From the NCBI RefSeq assembly GCF_040207125.1, contig NZ_CP157940.1:1798001-1862000 (forward strand): a DNA stretch of 64,000 nt, written 5' to 3'. The stretch comes from Lacrimispora sp. BS-2 (GTDB lineage Bacteria > Bacillota > Clostridia > Lachnospirales > Lachnospiraceae). Below, one piece after another: positions 8,250 through 15,900 of this stretch. A model generated the notes under the pieces. The model was not told the origin of the DNA. It was given only the letters and a program-made list of their open reading frames with translations, and ran no database searches. Numbering within the stretch: position 1 is the first letter of the stretch; every line of letters begins with the position of its first letter. Made by a program: the position numbers and the translations under genes.

Positions 8250-10025
8250 CTAGGAAAACTGGCTCTGGTGTAGTTTATAGTAGGCGCCTTTTAATTCCAT
8301 CAATTCCTCATGGCTTCCTGACTCCATGATATTCCCCTGGTCAATGACAAAAATGCGGTCGGCCTTGCGGATCGTAGAAAGGCGGTGGGCAATGACAAAG
8401 GATGTTCTGCCCTTTAAAAGGGCGTCGATTCCTTTCTGTACCAGAAGCTCAGTATGGGTATCAATGCTGGAGGTGGCCTCATCAAGAATCAAAATCCCGG
8501 GCATTGACACCATGGTTCTTGCAAAAGCCAGAAGCTGCCTCTGTCCGATGGACAGGCCTGCCCCTCTCTCGCTGATCACCGTATCGTATCCATTTTCCAG
8601 CTTCATAATGAATTCATGGGCATTGACTGCTTTGGCCGCCTCCATTACTTCCTCATCAGACGCTTCCAGACGCCCGTATTTGATGTTATCCCGTATGGTT
8701 CCGGAAAACAGGAAATTATCCTGGGTCATGATTCCCATCTGGCTTCTTAAGCTTTTTAAGGTCACTTCTTTGATTTCATGACCGTCAATAAAAATTTTTC
8801 CATCGGTTGTTTCATAAAAACGGCTGATCAGGTTTACAATGGTAGTCTTTCCTGCGCCTGTTGGGCCTACCAGTGCAATGGTTTCCCCTGGCTTAACAGA
8901 AAAATTCACATCATCAAGAATCAGCCGGTCCGGCTCATCCCCATAAGCAAAGGATACGTGCTCAAAGACCACCTCACCTTTAATCTCTGGTAAGGGCACA
9001 GCGCCCTCCTGATCCGTTATTTCTGCTTCCGTGTCAATAATATCAAAAATACGTTCTGCAGCGGAAATGTTAGTGGTCAGTTTATTGTAAAAGTTAGCCA
9101 GATTCCGGATAGGACTCCAGAACATGGCGATATAGGTCGAGAACGCGAGTAAGGTACCGATTCCGATTTTCTCCACTCCAACGATCCGGATTCCTATGAA
9201 ATACAACAGGAAACCGCCCAGGCCCCAGGTTATTTCTACCAGCGGGCCAAAGCCGTCCGCCACTATGACCGCATCCATGAAGGATTTGTAATGCTGGTTT
9301 ACCAGATCATGAAATACCTCTTTTGTCTCCGGTTCCGCTGCAAAGCTCTGTATGATCCGGATGCCGGATAAATCTTCATGAACATAAGCATTTAAATTTG
9401 ATGTTTTTTTACGGTAGATCTGCCACCTTTTATGAACCGTGGTTTCAATCAGGAACATGCCCACTGCCAATATGGGAAGAGTCAGCAGTGCCGCCATTGC
9501 CAGGCGGTAATTCTTTACCAGCATGATGACCGCCACACAAACGACTGTGAGAAGGTCCGGTATCAGCTGGGTCACACTGTCTGACAGTACATCCTTTAAG
9601 GAATTCACATCTCCAATAATCCTTGCAAGCACCTTTCCCGTAGGCCGGCTGTCGAAAAAACCAAAGCCAAGGGTCTGAATATGCTTATAAAGCTCTTCCC
9701 GGATATTCAAAAGCACCCGGTTGGACACATCCGCCATAATGCGCATACGCATCTTGGTTCCGGCAAGGAATAAAAGAAACAGCACCATTGCACCAGCCCC
9801 CAGCCATAAAAGACCTGCCATATTCTTTTTAGCCACGCATGAATTGATGGCATATTCCATCATAAGAGGTGCCGACATGCTGATGGCTATAGTTCCGGCC
9901 ATGATAAAAAGAACGATGACGATCTGCTTTTTATAATCCAGGAGATACCGGTACAGGCGAAGCAGGGTATCCTTTTTGAATACTTCTTTCTGATCCTCAT
10001 CTATTCTGCTTGAATTGACTGCCAT
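8250..10025 (-). CDS. Heterodimeric ABC exporter, subunit B (consensus ATPase site)
   Basis: A 591-residue half-transporter: six transmembrane helices (about 30-320) fused to an ATPase. Walker A is GPTGAGKTT, the signature LSIGQRQ and Walker B ILILDEATSSID with the catalytic glutamate present. It resembles BmrD/YheH-type subunits that pair with a degenerate partner to export drugs or lipophilic compounds. It starts inside the end of the partner gene (25-bp overlap), so translation is coupled and 1:1 stoichiometry is expected. The open frame continues for about 30 codons after its TAG stop, in the same phase; see findings. Substrate is unknown. Control is probably by the leader and terminators at 11798-12109. 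Confidence 0.92.
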   Translation of the reverse strand: MAVNSSRIDEDQKEVFKKDTLLRLYRYLLDYKKQIVIVLFIMAGTIAISMSAPLMMEYAINSCVAKKNMAGLLWLGAGAMVLFLLFLAGTKMRMRIMADVSNRVLLNIREELYKHIQTLGFGFFDSRPTGKVLARIIGDVNSLKDVLSDSVTQLIPDLLTVVCVAVIMLVKNYRLAMAALLTLPILAVGMFLIETTVHKRWQIYRKKTSNLNAYVHEDLSGIRIIQSFAAEPETKEVFHDLVNQHYKSFMDAVIVADGFGPLVEITWGLGGFLLYFIGIRIVGVEKIGIGTLLAFSTYIAMFWSPIRNLANFYNKLTTNISAAERIFDIIDTEAEITDQEGAVPLPEIKGEVVFEHVSFAYGDEPDRLILDDVNFSVKPGETIALVGPTGAGKTTIVNLISRFYETTDGKIFIDGHEIKEVTLKSLRSQMGIMTQDNFLFSGTIRDNIKYGRLEASDEEVMEAAKAVNAHEFIMKLENGYDTVISERGAGLSIGQRQLLAFARTMVSMPGILILDEATSSIDTHTELLVQKGIDALLKGRTSFVIAHRLSTIRKADRIFVIDQGNIMESGSHEELMELKGAYYKLHQSQFS

Positions 10026-11743
10026 TTCATCTCCTCCTCTCCATACTGTACCTGATAGGTTTTATAATATTGCCCCCGCATTTCCATAAGCTCCTCATGG
10101 GTCCCCCGTTCCACGATCCGTCCTTCATCCAGGATCAGGATCTCATCGGCACGGCGCACCGCTGAAATGCGGTGGGCGATAATGACTTTTGAACTGTCCT
10201 TTAATTCTGTAAGATGGGCCTCAATCTCCTTTTCCGTCTCCATATCAAGAGCCGAGGTGGAATCATCAAGAATTAAAAGAGGTGTTTCTTTTGCAATAGC
10301 CCTGGCTATGCTGATCCTCTGCTTCTGACCTCCGGAAAGCCCGACTCCCCGCTCCCCGATTACCGTATCATACTGTTCTGAAAGCTTCTGGATAAAGCCG
10401 TGGGCTCCTGCCGAGATGGAGGCCTGCTGCACACTTTCCCATTCTGTTGCATCCTTATTTCCTGTCTTAATGTTTTCCGTAATGCTGTCTGAAAACAGGA
10501 ATACGTCCTGCATGACCACCGATACCTGACCCCTTAGGAATGCCAGAGGAAGATCCTTTACATTAATCCCGTCTAAAAGGATCTCTCCTTTTGTTACGTC
10601 ATAAAAACGCTCGATCAAATTGACAATGGAGCTTTTGCCGGAACCGGTCACGCCCATGATGCCAAGGGTCTTTCCCTTTGTTAAAGTAAAATCAATGTCG
10701 CTTAAAATGCTCTTCCCGTCCAGTTCAAAGTCCACATGGTGAAAGGCCAGTTCTCCCTGGATAGTTTCCGGCAGGACCGGGTTTTCGGGATTGCAGATGA
10801 CCGGCTGCTCTTCCATGATCTTTTTGATCTTCTTATTGGAGGCCACAGCGGCTGCAATATCGTTGCTGAGCCAGCCCACCATTTCCATTGGCCAGATAAT
10901 ATTATTAGCGTACTCGGAAAATGCGCCCAGATCTCCAATGGTCATCTTATCGTTAATGACCAAAATACCCCCTATGACAATGACTGACATTAACAGCACC
11001 TTTGACAAAAAGGATATGTTTGGCTGGTAACGGACGATCAGTTTGGCCTGCTGCATATTTAGATTATAATACTGCTTGTTGTGCTTCTTGAATTTCTCAA
11101 TTTCATAATCTTCTCTTGCAAAGGCCTTCACGGTACGGACTCCTGCCAGATTCTCCTGTGCCACCGTGTTTAATTCAGCGGTCTGCTCACTGATCTTATC
11201 GTAAACATCTCCCAGGCCGTTTTCCATTTTGACCGCATACCAGGCGATCAGGGGGAGAATCACCAGCGGAATCAGGGTAAGACTGGGGCTTAAACGGTAC
11301 ATGCAGACAATAACGATGACCGTATGAATAGAACATTCCAAAACCAGCATTCCCACAAATCCAAAGGCGTTCCAGATACGTTCCGCATCATCCTTGATCC
11401 TTGCCATTAATTCCCCTGTGTTGTGGTTGTCAAAATACCCCATGGACAGGGTCTGGATATGGTTAAATAAATCCTTCCTTAAACTGCAGCCGATCCCGGA
11501 TGCAGCATAGTCAAAAATAAATTCCTTTGTATACTGAAGTACCGCTCTTCCAAGTCCAATTCCCAGAAGCCCTAAAAGCAGCCTCATGAGAATCTGCATC
11601 TGTCCCCCCACAATGACATCATCAATTATATGTTTTGTGATCTGGGGAGCCATTGCATCCAAAAGGATGCTGACGACCATGGCCACAATCGCCAAAACAT
11701 ACAAGAAACTGTACTTCTTTCCATACTTCCATAGATTTTTCAT
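10001..11743 (-). CDS. Heterodimeric ABC exporter, subunit A (degenerate ATPase site)
   Basis: A 580-residue half-transporter with six membrane helices (about 15-300) and a C-terminal ATPase. Walker A is GVTGSGKSS and the signature LSGGQKQRIS. Walker B reads LLILDDSTSALD, so the catalytic glutamate is replaced by aspartate. That substitution is the hallmark of the non-canonical subunit in asymmetric exporters such as BmrC, LmrC and TM287, and it supports pairing with the downstream gene. AAGGAGG is well placed before the ATG. Upstream is a leader region with a 30-codon ORF and two tandem intrinsic terminators, the arrangement seen for antibiotic-inducible bmrCD. Confidence 0.93.
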   Translation of the reverse strand: MKNLWKYGKKYSFLYVLAIVAMVVSILLDAMAPQITKHIIDDVIVGGQMQILMRLLLGLLGIGLGRAVLQYTKEFIFDYAASGIGCSLRKDLFNHIQTLSMGYFDNHNTGELMARIKDDAERIWNAFGFVGMLVLECSIHTVIVIVCMYRLSPSLTLIPLVILPLIAWYAVKMENGLGDVYDKISEQTAELNTVAQENLAGVRTVKAFAREDYEIEKFKKHNKQYYNLNMQQAKLIVRYQPNISFLSKVLLMSVIVIGGILVINDKMTIGDLGAFSEYANNIIWPMEMVGWLSNDIAAAVASNKKIKKIMEEQPVICNPENPVLPETIQGELAFHHVDFELDGKSILSDIDFTLTKGKTLGIMGVTGSGKSSIVNLIERFYDVTKGEILLDGINVKDLPLAFLRGQVSVVMQDVFLFSDSITENIKTGNKDATEWESVQQASISAGAHGFIQKLSEQYDTVIGERGVGLSGGQKQRISIARAIAKETPLLILDDSTSALDMETEKEIEAHLTELKDSSKVIIAHRISAVRRADEILILDEGRIVERGTHEELMEMRGQYYKTYQVQYGEEEMKWQSIQAE

Positions 11744-11797
11744 ACTTTTCCTCCTTTACTTACTGCAAGCATGAATGGGTTATCAGCCCTTTTATGT

Positions 11798-11838
11798 AAA
11801 AAAAACCGAAAAAAACTGCATAGTGCGGTCTTTTCCGG
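11798..11838 (-). terminator. Second tandem terminator in exporter leader
   Basis: A 15-nt arm hairpin (13 paired positions, 3-nt loop at 11821-11823) followed on the minus strand by eight T. It lies about 55 bp before the exporter start. Confidence 0.65.
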
Positions 11839-11846
11839 TAAATTGC

Positions 11847-11878
11847 AAAAAAATAACCGCAGTCCATCCAGACTGCGG
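11847..11878 (-). terminator. Attenuator-like terminator upstream of ABC exporter
   Basis: The minus strand reads CCGCAGTC-TGGATG-GACTGCGG, then a T-rich run. It sits between the leader ORF and the exporter genes, so the operon can be expressed only by read-through. A near copy occurs at 14042-14072. Confidence 0.8.
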
Positions 11879-11925
11879 AAAAAACTCATGGAAGCAGCTC
11901 CTGATTAGAGCCGTTACTCATCCCA
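11850..11925 (-). repeat. Hairpin-plus-terminator element, copy 1
   Basis: The stretch from GGGATGAGTAACGGCTC through the terminator is closely matched by 14042-14117. A small stem (CGGCTC/GAGCTG) is conserved with a G-T to G-C change between the copies, which suggests selection on RNA structure. A tiny frame, MSNGSNQELLP, is also kept (MSDGSNQEPLL in copy 2). Confidence 0.6.
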
Positions 11926-11937
11926 TGACACCTATGA

Positions 11938-12030
11938 TCACGAGATTCTATCTTCACTGAGGCAGACTGAATTAATATAAAATAACTTTCCTGCTTTATT
12001 CATTCTAATTGCGCTATAGTTACGTTTCAT
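11938..12030 (-). CDS. Putative 30-residue leader peptide of ABC exporter
   Basis: A small ORF starting MKRNYSAIRMNKAGK and ending SEDRIS. It has a strong ribosome-binding site (AGGAGG, 8 bp before ATG) and lies about 45 bp downstream of a good promoter. It is followed by a hairpin and two terminators and then the exporter genes. By analogy with the BmrB leader of bmrCD in Bacillus subtilis, ribosome stalling here could open the terminators. No homology to BmrB is claimed, and translation is inferred only from the ribosome-binding site. Confidence 0.55.
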   Translation of the reverse strand: MKRNYSAIRMNKAGKLFYINSVCLSEDRIS

Positions 12031-12080
12031 AGTTTCTGCCTCCTTTTCTTAGAATTATTGGTATTTATTGTACAATTACT

Positions 12081-12109
12081 AGAATACTGCCAATTTTTTA
12101 TTTTGTCAA
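12081..12109 (-). promoter_or_regulatory. Promoter of exporter leader
   Basis: On the minus strand, -35 TTGACA and -10 TATTCT are separated by 17 bp. The transcript would start near 12074, giving a leader of about 330 nt before the exporter. Confidence 0.65.
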
Positions 12110-12171
12110 GCAATATATCACTTTTCTTTATCTATTACATTTCTTCGATCCGGTTAACCTTTTTCCCATGC

Positions 12172-12210
12172 AAAAAGCAGCTTTGGAACTATGTACTCCA
12201 AAACTGCTTT
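12172..12210 (-). terminator. Terminator of aldehyde dehydrogenase gene
   Basis: A 12-bp stem (AGCAGTTTTGGA/TCCAAAGCTGCT) with a short loop, followed on the minus strand by TTTTT. Confidence 0.8.
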
Positions 12211-12225
12211 CTGCCTGCATTCTAT

Positions 12226-13713
12226 CTATTTGACCGGATAAAAACCTGAAGGAGATTCACTTAAATTAATCAAGATATTCTTTGTCTGGGTGTAGTGTTC
12301 CAGAATGACCTTATGTGTCTCACGGCCGATTCCCGAGGTCTTGTATCCGCCAAAAGGAGCTCCCTCAGGAATAGAATTATAGGTATTGACCCACATACGA
12401 CCGGTCTCCACCGCTCTGGCAACCCGTATTGCCCGATTGATGTCCCTGGTCCACACTGCTCCGCCCAGTCCGTACTGGCTGTCATTGGCCATGTCCACAA
12501 CCTCATCCTCTGTCTTAAACTTAATAATACATGCCACAGGTCCAAAGATCTCTTCCTGTGCCACCCTCATGTCGTTTGTCACATTGCCAAGGAGTGTAGG
12601 TCTTAAAAAAGCTCCGTTTTCCAGTCCGTCCTCCAGAATCTGCTCTCCGCCACAAAGTACAGCAGCTCCTTCCGATTTTCCTATCTCTATGTAGCTTAAA
12701 ATGTCCTTCATATGCCCTTTGCTGATCTGACTTCCCATCTGGGTGTTTTCATCCCACGGAAGGCCCACCTTTACCTGGTTAAACCGTTTAACCGCTTCTT
12801 CCACAAACTTGTCGTAAATGCTTTCCTGCACAAAGACCCTGGAACCCGCACAGCACACCTGGCCCTGGTTAAAGAGAATACCCAGCTGTAAACCATCCAT
12901 GGCCATCTCCCAATTACAGTCCTCAAAGAAAATATTGGCTGATTTGCCGCCCAGCTCTAAAGTAGCCGGAATCAGCTTTTCCGCTGCTGCAAGGGCCACG
13001 TTCTTTCCTACTTCCGTTGAGCCGGTAAATGCCAGCTTCCGGAAACCTTCGTGTTCCAGAATATACTGCCCGGACTTGGAACCTGCTCCGGTAATAACAT
13101 TGAACACCCCTGCCGGGATCACATCCTGGATCAGCCTTGCCAGTTCCAGAACGCTGAGAGAAGTGGTGCTGGAAGTCTTAAAGACGGAACAACAGCCGCT
13201 TGCCAGTACCGGTGCCAGCTTCCAGGCCGCCATCAGGAAGGGAAAATTCCAGGGAACGATTTGCCCAACCACGCCGATAGGCTCTTTGAGGATCAGACTC
13301 AGGGTATTTTCTCCCAGCATATTGGCACTGCCCTCTTCCCCAAGAATGCAGCCTGCAAAATAGCGGAAATGCTGAGCTGCCAGAGGTATATCGACCGCCA
13401 TTGTTTCCCTTATGGGTTTCCCGTTGTCCAGGGTTTCAACCATGGCAAGATATTCCATATTTGCATCTATGATATCCGCAATCTTATTCAGAATGACAGC
13501 TCTCTGGTTTACCGATACATGCTTCCAGGTCTCAAAAGCCTTCCATGCTTCCCGGACCGCCTCATCCACATCCTCCTTTGTTGCCTCGGCGCACTCAGTC
13601 AGCATCCTCCCATCGGCCGGACAGATACTTGGAAATGTTTTTCCATCGGAAGCATCCTTCCACTGTCCACCTATGAATAACTGATATTTCTTTTGAAGCT
13701 CTACGTTCTGCAT
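12226..13713 (-). CDS. NAD(P)-dependent aldehyde dehydrogenase
   Basis: 495 residues, full length for the class 1/2 aldehyde dehydrogenase superfamily, closest in feel to betaine-aldehyde and AldA-type enzymes. It has the PWNFPF cofactor-site motif, GSTEVGKN, the general-base glutamate in TLELGGKSANI, the catalytic cysteine in FNQGQVCCAG, and EEIFGPV near the C-terminus. It oxidises an aldehyde to the acid. The natural substrate cannot be read from the sequence and no pathway partner is adjacent. It is monocistronic, with a promoter at 13771-13798 and its own terminator. The AT-rich upstream region contains a perfect palindrome that may be an operator. Confidence 0.92.
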   Translation of the reverse strand: MQNVELQKKYQLFIGGQWKDASDGKTFPSICPADGRMLTECAEATKEDVDEAVREAWKAFETWKHVSVNQRAVILNKIADIIDANMEYLAMVETLDNGKPIRETMAVDIPLAAQHFRYFAGCILGEEGSANMLGENTLSLILKEPIGVVGQIVPWNFPFLMAAWKLAPVLASGCCSVFKTSSTTSLSVLELARLIQDVIPAGVFNVITGAGSKSGQYILEHEGFRKLAFTGSTEVGKNVALAAAEKLIPATLELGGKSANIFFEDCNWEMAMDGLQLGILFNQGQVCCAGSRVFVQESIYDKFVEEAVKRFNQVKVGLPWDENTQMGSQISKGHMKDILSYIEIGKSEGAAVLCGGEQILEDGLENGAFLRPTLLGNVTNDMRVAQEEIFGPVACIIKFKTEDEVVDMANDSQYGLGGAVWTRDINRAIRVARAVETGRMWVNTYNSIPEGAPFGGYKTSGIGRETHKVILEHYTQTKNILINLSESPSGFYPVK

Positions 13714-14041
13714 AATTTTAACTCCTCTCCTTTTATTTTCTTTGGTTCCAATATCTTTATTTATGTAACCATTATAACCTCGGATTTTAATCTGTCAATT
13801 TAAATATTATTTTAACATTATTGATAATTAATTATCTTATAATGTCTATTTTTTAACATTATTTGATATTTTTGCTTATTAAATAAATTCATTTAGGAAC
13901 CTATATTTTCAAACAGGATTCAATTTATCAGTGTTGTTGAATTTTTTTCTATCCCAATCCGAGTTAATTTTATTTGATAATTTGATATCTTTTTCACATT
14001 TTAGTTTTTTCAGCATAAGATTTCTTTAAGGTATTTTCAAT
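13714..14041. other. AT-rich regulatory region upstream of aldehyde dehydrogenase
   Basis: No gene is visible. The region has a strong minus-strand promoter at 13771-13798, a perfect 14-bp palindrome GATAATTAATTATC at 13823-13836 just upstream of the -35, and two copies of TTTAACATTATT followed by GATA (near 13811 and 13853). Together these suggest a regulator-binding region controlling the dehydrogenase. Confidence 0.5.
13771..13798 (-). promoter_or_regulatory. Promoter of aldehyde dehydrogenase
   Basis: On the minus strand, TTGACA and TATAAT are separated by 16 bp, both consensus hexamers. Confidence 0.7.
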
Positions 14042-14072
14042 AAAAAAAACCGCAGTTCAGCCAGACTGCGGT
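14042..14072 (-). terminator. Terminator behind DinB pseudogene
   Basis: The minus-strand hairpin ACCGCAGT-loop-ACTGCGGT is followed by eight T. It is the near twin of the exporter attenuator at 11847-11878. Confidence 0.8.
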
Positions 14073-14117
14073 CTAAAATTTATAGAAGCGGCTCCTGATT
14101 AGAGCCGTCACTCATCC
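14042..14117 (-). repeat. Hairpin-plus-terminator element, copy 2
   Basis: Second copy of the 11850-11925 element, beginning GGGATGAGTGACGGCTC on the minus strand. Here it directly abuts the end of the decayed DinB frame rather than a leader ORF, so the element may be transferable as a unit. Confidence 0.6.
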
Positions 14118-14408
14118 CACCAGGCCCCCCATTGCCAGATCTTTGATCCTGGCAATATGCTATAAAACTAATGCCATGGTTTCATCCTTTCCAGTTGGCA
14201 TGATGGCGTACTCATCTGCCTTTCGATCTCCAAGAAGTCTGTCCACTTCATTTTCTTCCCCTTCCGACACTTCTGAAAGGTGAAGCTCCCTGTGCAGGTC
14301 TAAAAAAAGAGTTTTTGCCTGCTTGATTTCATCTTTCTTACGTATTATTTTACTTAAAGCTTTATGCACACCGCTTAAGCCTTCTCCAAAATATTTCAAA
14401 TGTTCCAC
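14112..14408 (-). pseudogene. DinB-like protein, degenerate
   Basis: The frame opens at a GTG without a clear ribosome-binding site (MEHLKYFGEGLSGVHKAL...) and reads DETMALVL before a TAG at 14160-14162. The same phase then continues HIARIKDLAMGGLVG to a TGA. In DinB-family proteins this stretch normally reads without interruption, with a tryptophan before HIARIEDL, so TGG to TAG is the likely lesion. The conserved C-terminal half is missing altogether. DinB-family proteins are four-helix metal-binding enzymes of varied thiol-dependent functions. Family assignment is from memory of the N-terminal helix and the HIAR motif. Confidence 0.6.
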
Positions 14409-14451
14409 CTGTATTCCACACTTTGTTCACTGGGGAATCCTATAGAAATAT

Positions 14452-14814
14452 CTACTCTCCCACCAATTCTTTTTGTTTCTTCTTCGGCAGCCCGGCTAAT
14501 ACCAGACGATATGATTTTTCCAGTAAATCCTTCAGCAGATCATCAGGAACGTTTCCATCTGCTTTTATGGAATTCCAGTGAACCTTATTCATATAGTAGC
14601 CGGGGATAATATCTTCATACTGCTGCCTTAAAAACTGTCCTTCTACCGGCTCCAGCTTTAGTGTGATCAAAGAATCCCTGCCCTGGTCATCCTTGCACAC
14701 CGCCGCAAACATCTTATCACCAAGAAGATACCTGGTCCAATTCCATTCCTCCTTGAAATCACTGGATACACCATTCATTGATTTCAAGTATTCATCAATC
14801 CAATGATACCTCAT
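14452..14814 (-). CDS. MmcQ/YjbR family protein
   Basis: A 120-residue small alpha/beta protein of the MmcQ/YjbR (CyaY-like fold, double wing) family. Recognisable segments are the N-terminal domain with FKEEWNWTRYLLGDKMFAAV, then SLITLKLEP, IIPGYYMNKVHWNSI and the C-terminal helix DLLEKSYRLVLAGLP, which is characteristic. Members are annotated as predicted DNA-binding proteins but biochemical functions are not established. GGAGGAAGC precedes the ATG. It lies 23 bp downstream of the DUF3788 gene and is probably cotranscribed. The following DinB gene is decayed. Confidence 0.88.
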   Translation of the reverse strand: MRYHWIDEYLKSMNGVSSDFKEEWNWTRYLLGDKMFAAVCKDDQGRDSLITLKLEPVEGQFLRQQYEDIIPGYYMNKVHWNSIKADGNVPDDLLKDLLEKSYRLVLAGLPKKKQKELVGE

Positions 14815-14837
14815 ATGCTTCCTCCGAATCGTTTTAA

Positions 14838-15251
14838 TTACTTTTTATTGGGCCTTCTCTTTATCTTTAATAGCTGGATCATATCATCAAATAAGGATTG
14901 ATCCTTGATATGAAACATCATCCATTTTCCATCGTGGTAGGTTGTTGATTCATCGTATACTTTCCTGACCTCCGGGGAATAATTCTGCCGTTCCCGCTCA
15001 AAGAGTTCCCGTTCCCCTTTTCCCATAATCACCATGAATCCAAAGCAGTTCTCTTTCGCATACAACGCGCAAAGAGTTTTTCCGCCTCTGCGGTATTTAT
15101 ACTCGTATTTCCATGCTTTTCCGCCGTTATTCCACTGGCATTCCATATCATATTTCTCTTCAATTCTTTCACAAAGGCTTTTCCATAACTCAGATAAAGT
15201 CTCCCCCATCAGGGAAGTCATTTTTTCTTGTGATGGTATATTTTCCAGCAT
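14838..15251 (-). CDS. DUF3788 family protein
   Basis: About 137 residues, starting MLENIPSQEKM. I use the ATG at 15251, with GAGGGG just upstream. A longer frame to 15284 overlaps a decayed VOC gene and lacks a ribosome-binding site. The sequence (CQWNNGGKAWKYEYKYRRGG, then LCALYAKENCFGFMVIMG and DGKWMMFHI) fits the DUF3788/YjbR-like group of small single-domain proteins with no known function. It sits in a run of small auxiliary enzymes, several of which are broken. Confidence 0.75.
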   Translation of the reverse strand: MLENIPSQEKMTSLMGETLSELWKSLCERIEEKYDMECQWNNGGKAWKYEYKYRRGGKTLCALYAKENCFGFMVIMGKGERELFERERQNYSPEVRKVYDESTTYHDGKWMMFHIKDQSLFDDMIQLLKIKRRPNKK

Positions 15252-15284
15252 AAAATCCCCTCTTTTAACATGTTTTCTGTACAT

Positions 15285-15484
15285 AGGTTACCGGTACGTC
15301 CATTCGCTTTGCTGTTTCTTCCATAGTCAGTCCACTGTCCGGAAATCGTCTGCAGGGCTATGCCCCCAGTCAGGGTAACATTAGCTCCTAAATCCATGGT
15401 CACATTTAACCCCAAAACCTCTTTATAGAATGTTTTTGATTTTTCCAAGTCTGTTACTACCAGCAAAGGACATTGAAGCTTCAT
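15285..15484 (-). pseudogene. Truncated VOC (glyoxalase/bleomycin-resistance) protein
   Basis: It starts normally with AAGGAGGAGCT before ATG and encodes the first beta-alpha-beta unit of a VOC-fold protein (MKLQCPLLVVTDLEKSKTFY, then LGLNVTMDLGANVTLTGGIA). After about 50 residues homology stops at ISGQWTDYG. The frame drifts into non-VOC sequence and ends inside the DUF3788 gene at 15218. VOC proteins need about 120 residues, so this is a 5' fragment left by a deletion. Confidence 0.7.
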
Positions 15485-15535
15485 AGCTCCTCCTTTTCTT
15501 TGGAATTATACCATCCCAAATATGACAACAGTATG

Positions 15536-15865
15536 TCACTGTTGAGGAACAACTGCAAAGAAAATCAAATCAGCCTTACTATCATTGACCAGGCTGTGAG
15601 CATATCCTTTGGGACAATAGTGACACATTCCTGCCTGTATGGCTTCCTCTCCGCCGTCAAAAAGCATTTTTCCTGATCCCTGTAGGAAATATATGATTTC
15701 ACTGCTTGTGTCGTGGGTATGCATTCCTATGGATGCGCCTGGCTCCAGTTTTCCGTAGAGAATCTTATTGCTTTTATCTGCAAACATTTTTGCCTTAAAT
15801 TCCTTTTCTCCGCCATTAAAGTGGGGGAGTATGGTTTCCTCTATTCCTTCAAAATTAATAATCAT
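15536..15865 (-). CDS. Cupin domain protein
   Basis: A 109-residue single-domain cupin_2 protein. Cupin motif 1 is visible as a G-x5-HxH variant (GASIGMHTHDTSSEIIYFLQG), with metal-ligand histidines at about 51 and 53 and the glutamate that follows. Motif 2 is GMCHYCPKGYAHSLVN with a further histidine. It probably binds a divalent metal and a small molecule, but no substrate can be inferred. AAGGAG precedes the ATG. It lies between the truncated VOC and Nudix genes and appears intact. Confidence 0.85.
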   Translation of the reverse strand: MIINFEGIEETILPHFNGGEKEFKAKMFADKSNKILYGKLEPGASIGMHTHDTSSEIIYFLQGSGKMLFDGGEEAIQAGMCHYCPKGYAHSLVNDSKADLIFFAVVPQQ

Positions 15866-15900
15866 TTTTTTCTCCTTTTTTTAACTTCATTCTCCCTGTC

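Noticed and set aside
11847..11925. Known riboswitch (fluoride, guanidine, M-box, T-box) upstream of the exporter
   Set aside because: None of the core motifs of these classes is present. The only clear structures are the small stem and the terminators.
12166..12215. Attenuator before the aldehyde dehydrogenase
   Set aside because: The hairpin lies at the 3' end of the minus-strand gene and is simply its terminator.
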